DNA of 13,095 nt, taken from an uncultured Bacilli bacterium. Its GTDB lineage: Bacteria; Bacillota_I; Bacilli_A; RF39; UBA660. Where the stretch lies: assembly GCA_910589335.1 (NCBI GenBank), contig CAJUTW010000026.1, positions 8,195 to 21,289 of the forward strand, given 5' to 3'. The translations under genes and the position numbers were made by a program. Below the pieces are notes generated by a model. It was not told the DNA's origin, did not search any database, and saw nothing but the letters and a program-made list of their open reading frames with translations. Below, piece after piece: positions 13,055 through 13,095 of the stretch (the stretch's first letter is position 1; each line of letters starts with the position of its first letter).

Positions 13055-13095
13055 GAGTTTTGGGGGAGAGAGTTAAGAAAGTTGAGTCTTAATAA

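Noticed and set aside
1..13095. Mycoplasma-type code with TGA as Trp, suggested by the very low G+C
   Set aside because: Trp is encoded by TGG in gltX, the GNAT genes and the hydrolase, and TGA acts as the stop of the amidohydrolase-like gene, so the standard bacterial code applies.
1..13095. CRISPR array, insertion sequence or prophage
   Set aside because: I saw no regularly spaced direct repeats, no transposase or integrase motif, and no phage structural gene. The decayed region is the only sign of past mobility.

Overview
The window is very AT-rich (roughly a quarter G+C by eye) and uses the standard bacterial code: TGG encodes Trp and TGA is used as a stop. Shine-Dalgarno sequences are GGAG-type, several starts look like TTG or GTG, and there are Gram-positive families: an LCP wall-polymer transferase, a CpsB/C/D tyrosine-phosphorylation module, and a bile-salt-hydrolase-like enzyme with an N-terminal Cys nucleophile. 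This suggests a low-GC Bacillota, probably gut-associated, such as an Erysipelotrichales or RF39-like Bacilli lineage. The assignment is an inference from composition and gene content.

Left part (1-5989), envelope polysaccharide control. A minus-strand operon with a strong promoter encodes the CpsC-like Wzz adaptor, the CpsD-like tyrosine kinase and the CpsB-like PHP phosphatase, and ends in a hairpin terminator. A Shine-Dalgarno for a further minus-strand gene lies at the left edge. Upstream are gltX (minus) and, divergently, a CpsA-like three-helix LCP protein (plus). Together these are the four streptococcal-type CpsA-D functions, with gltX between them. A bidirectional terminator closes the LCP gene.

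Middle part (5990-9600). A well-formed promoter drives a minus-strand unit made of a 21-residue peptide ORF, an N-formylglutamate-amidohydrolase-like protein and a C39-like cysteine peptidase; the last two overlap by ATGA. This unit is the least conventional item here. Upstream lie a tRNA-Gln(CUG), an unrecognised 232-residue protein and a choloylglycine-hydrolase-family enzyme, each with its own plausible promoter or terminator.

Right part (9600-13095), accessory and decayed. A GNAT acetyltransferase and a YhaM-like HD hydrolase lacking the usual N-terminal OB domain form a minus-strand pair. About 800 bp without an intact gene follows. It contains an orphan C-terminal fragment, a plus-strand remnant of an ACT-domain protein, and a minus-strand gene broken into at least four reading frames. 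Two short unrecognised ORFs and a second GNAT acetyltransferase complete the window. The right-hand third looks like a site of repeated rearrangement and gene decay.
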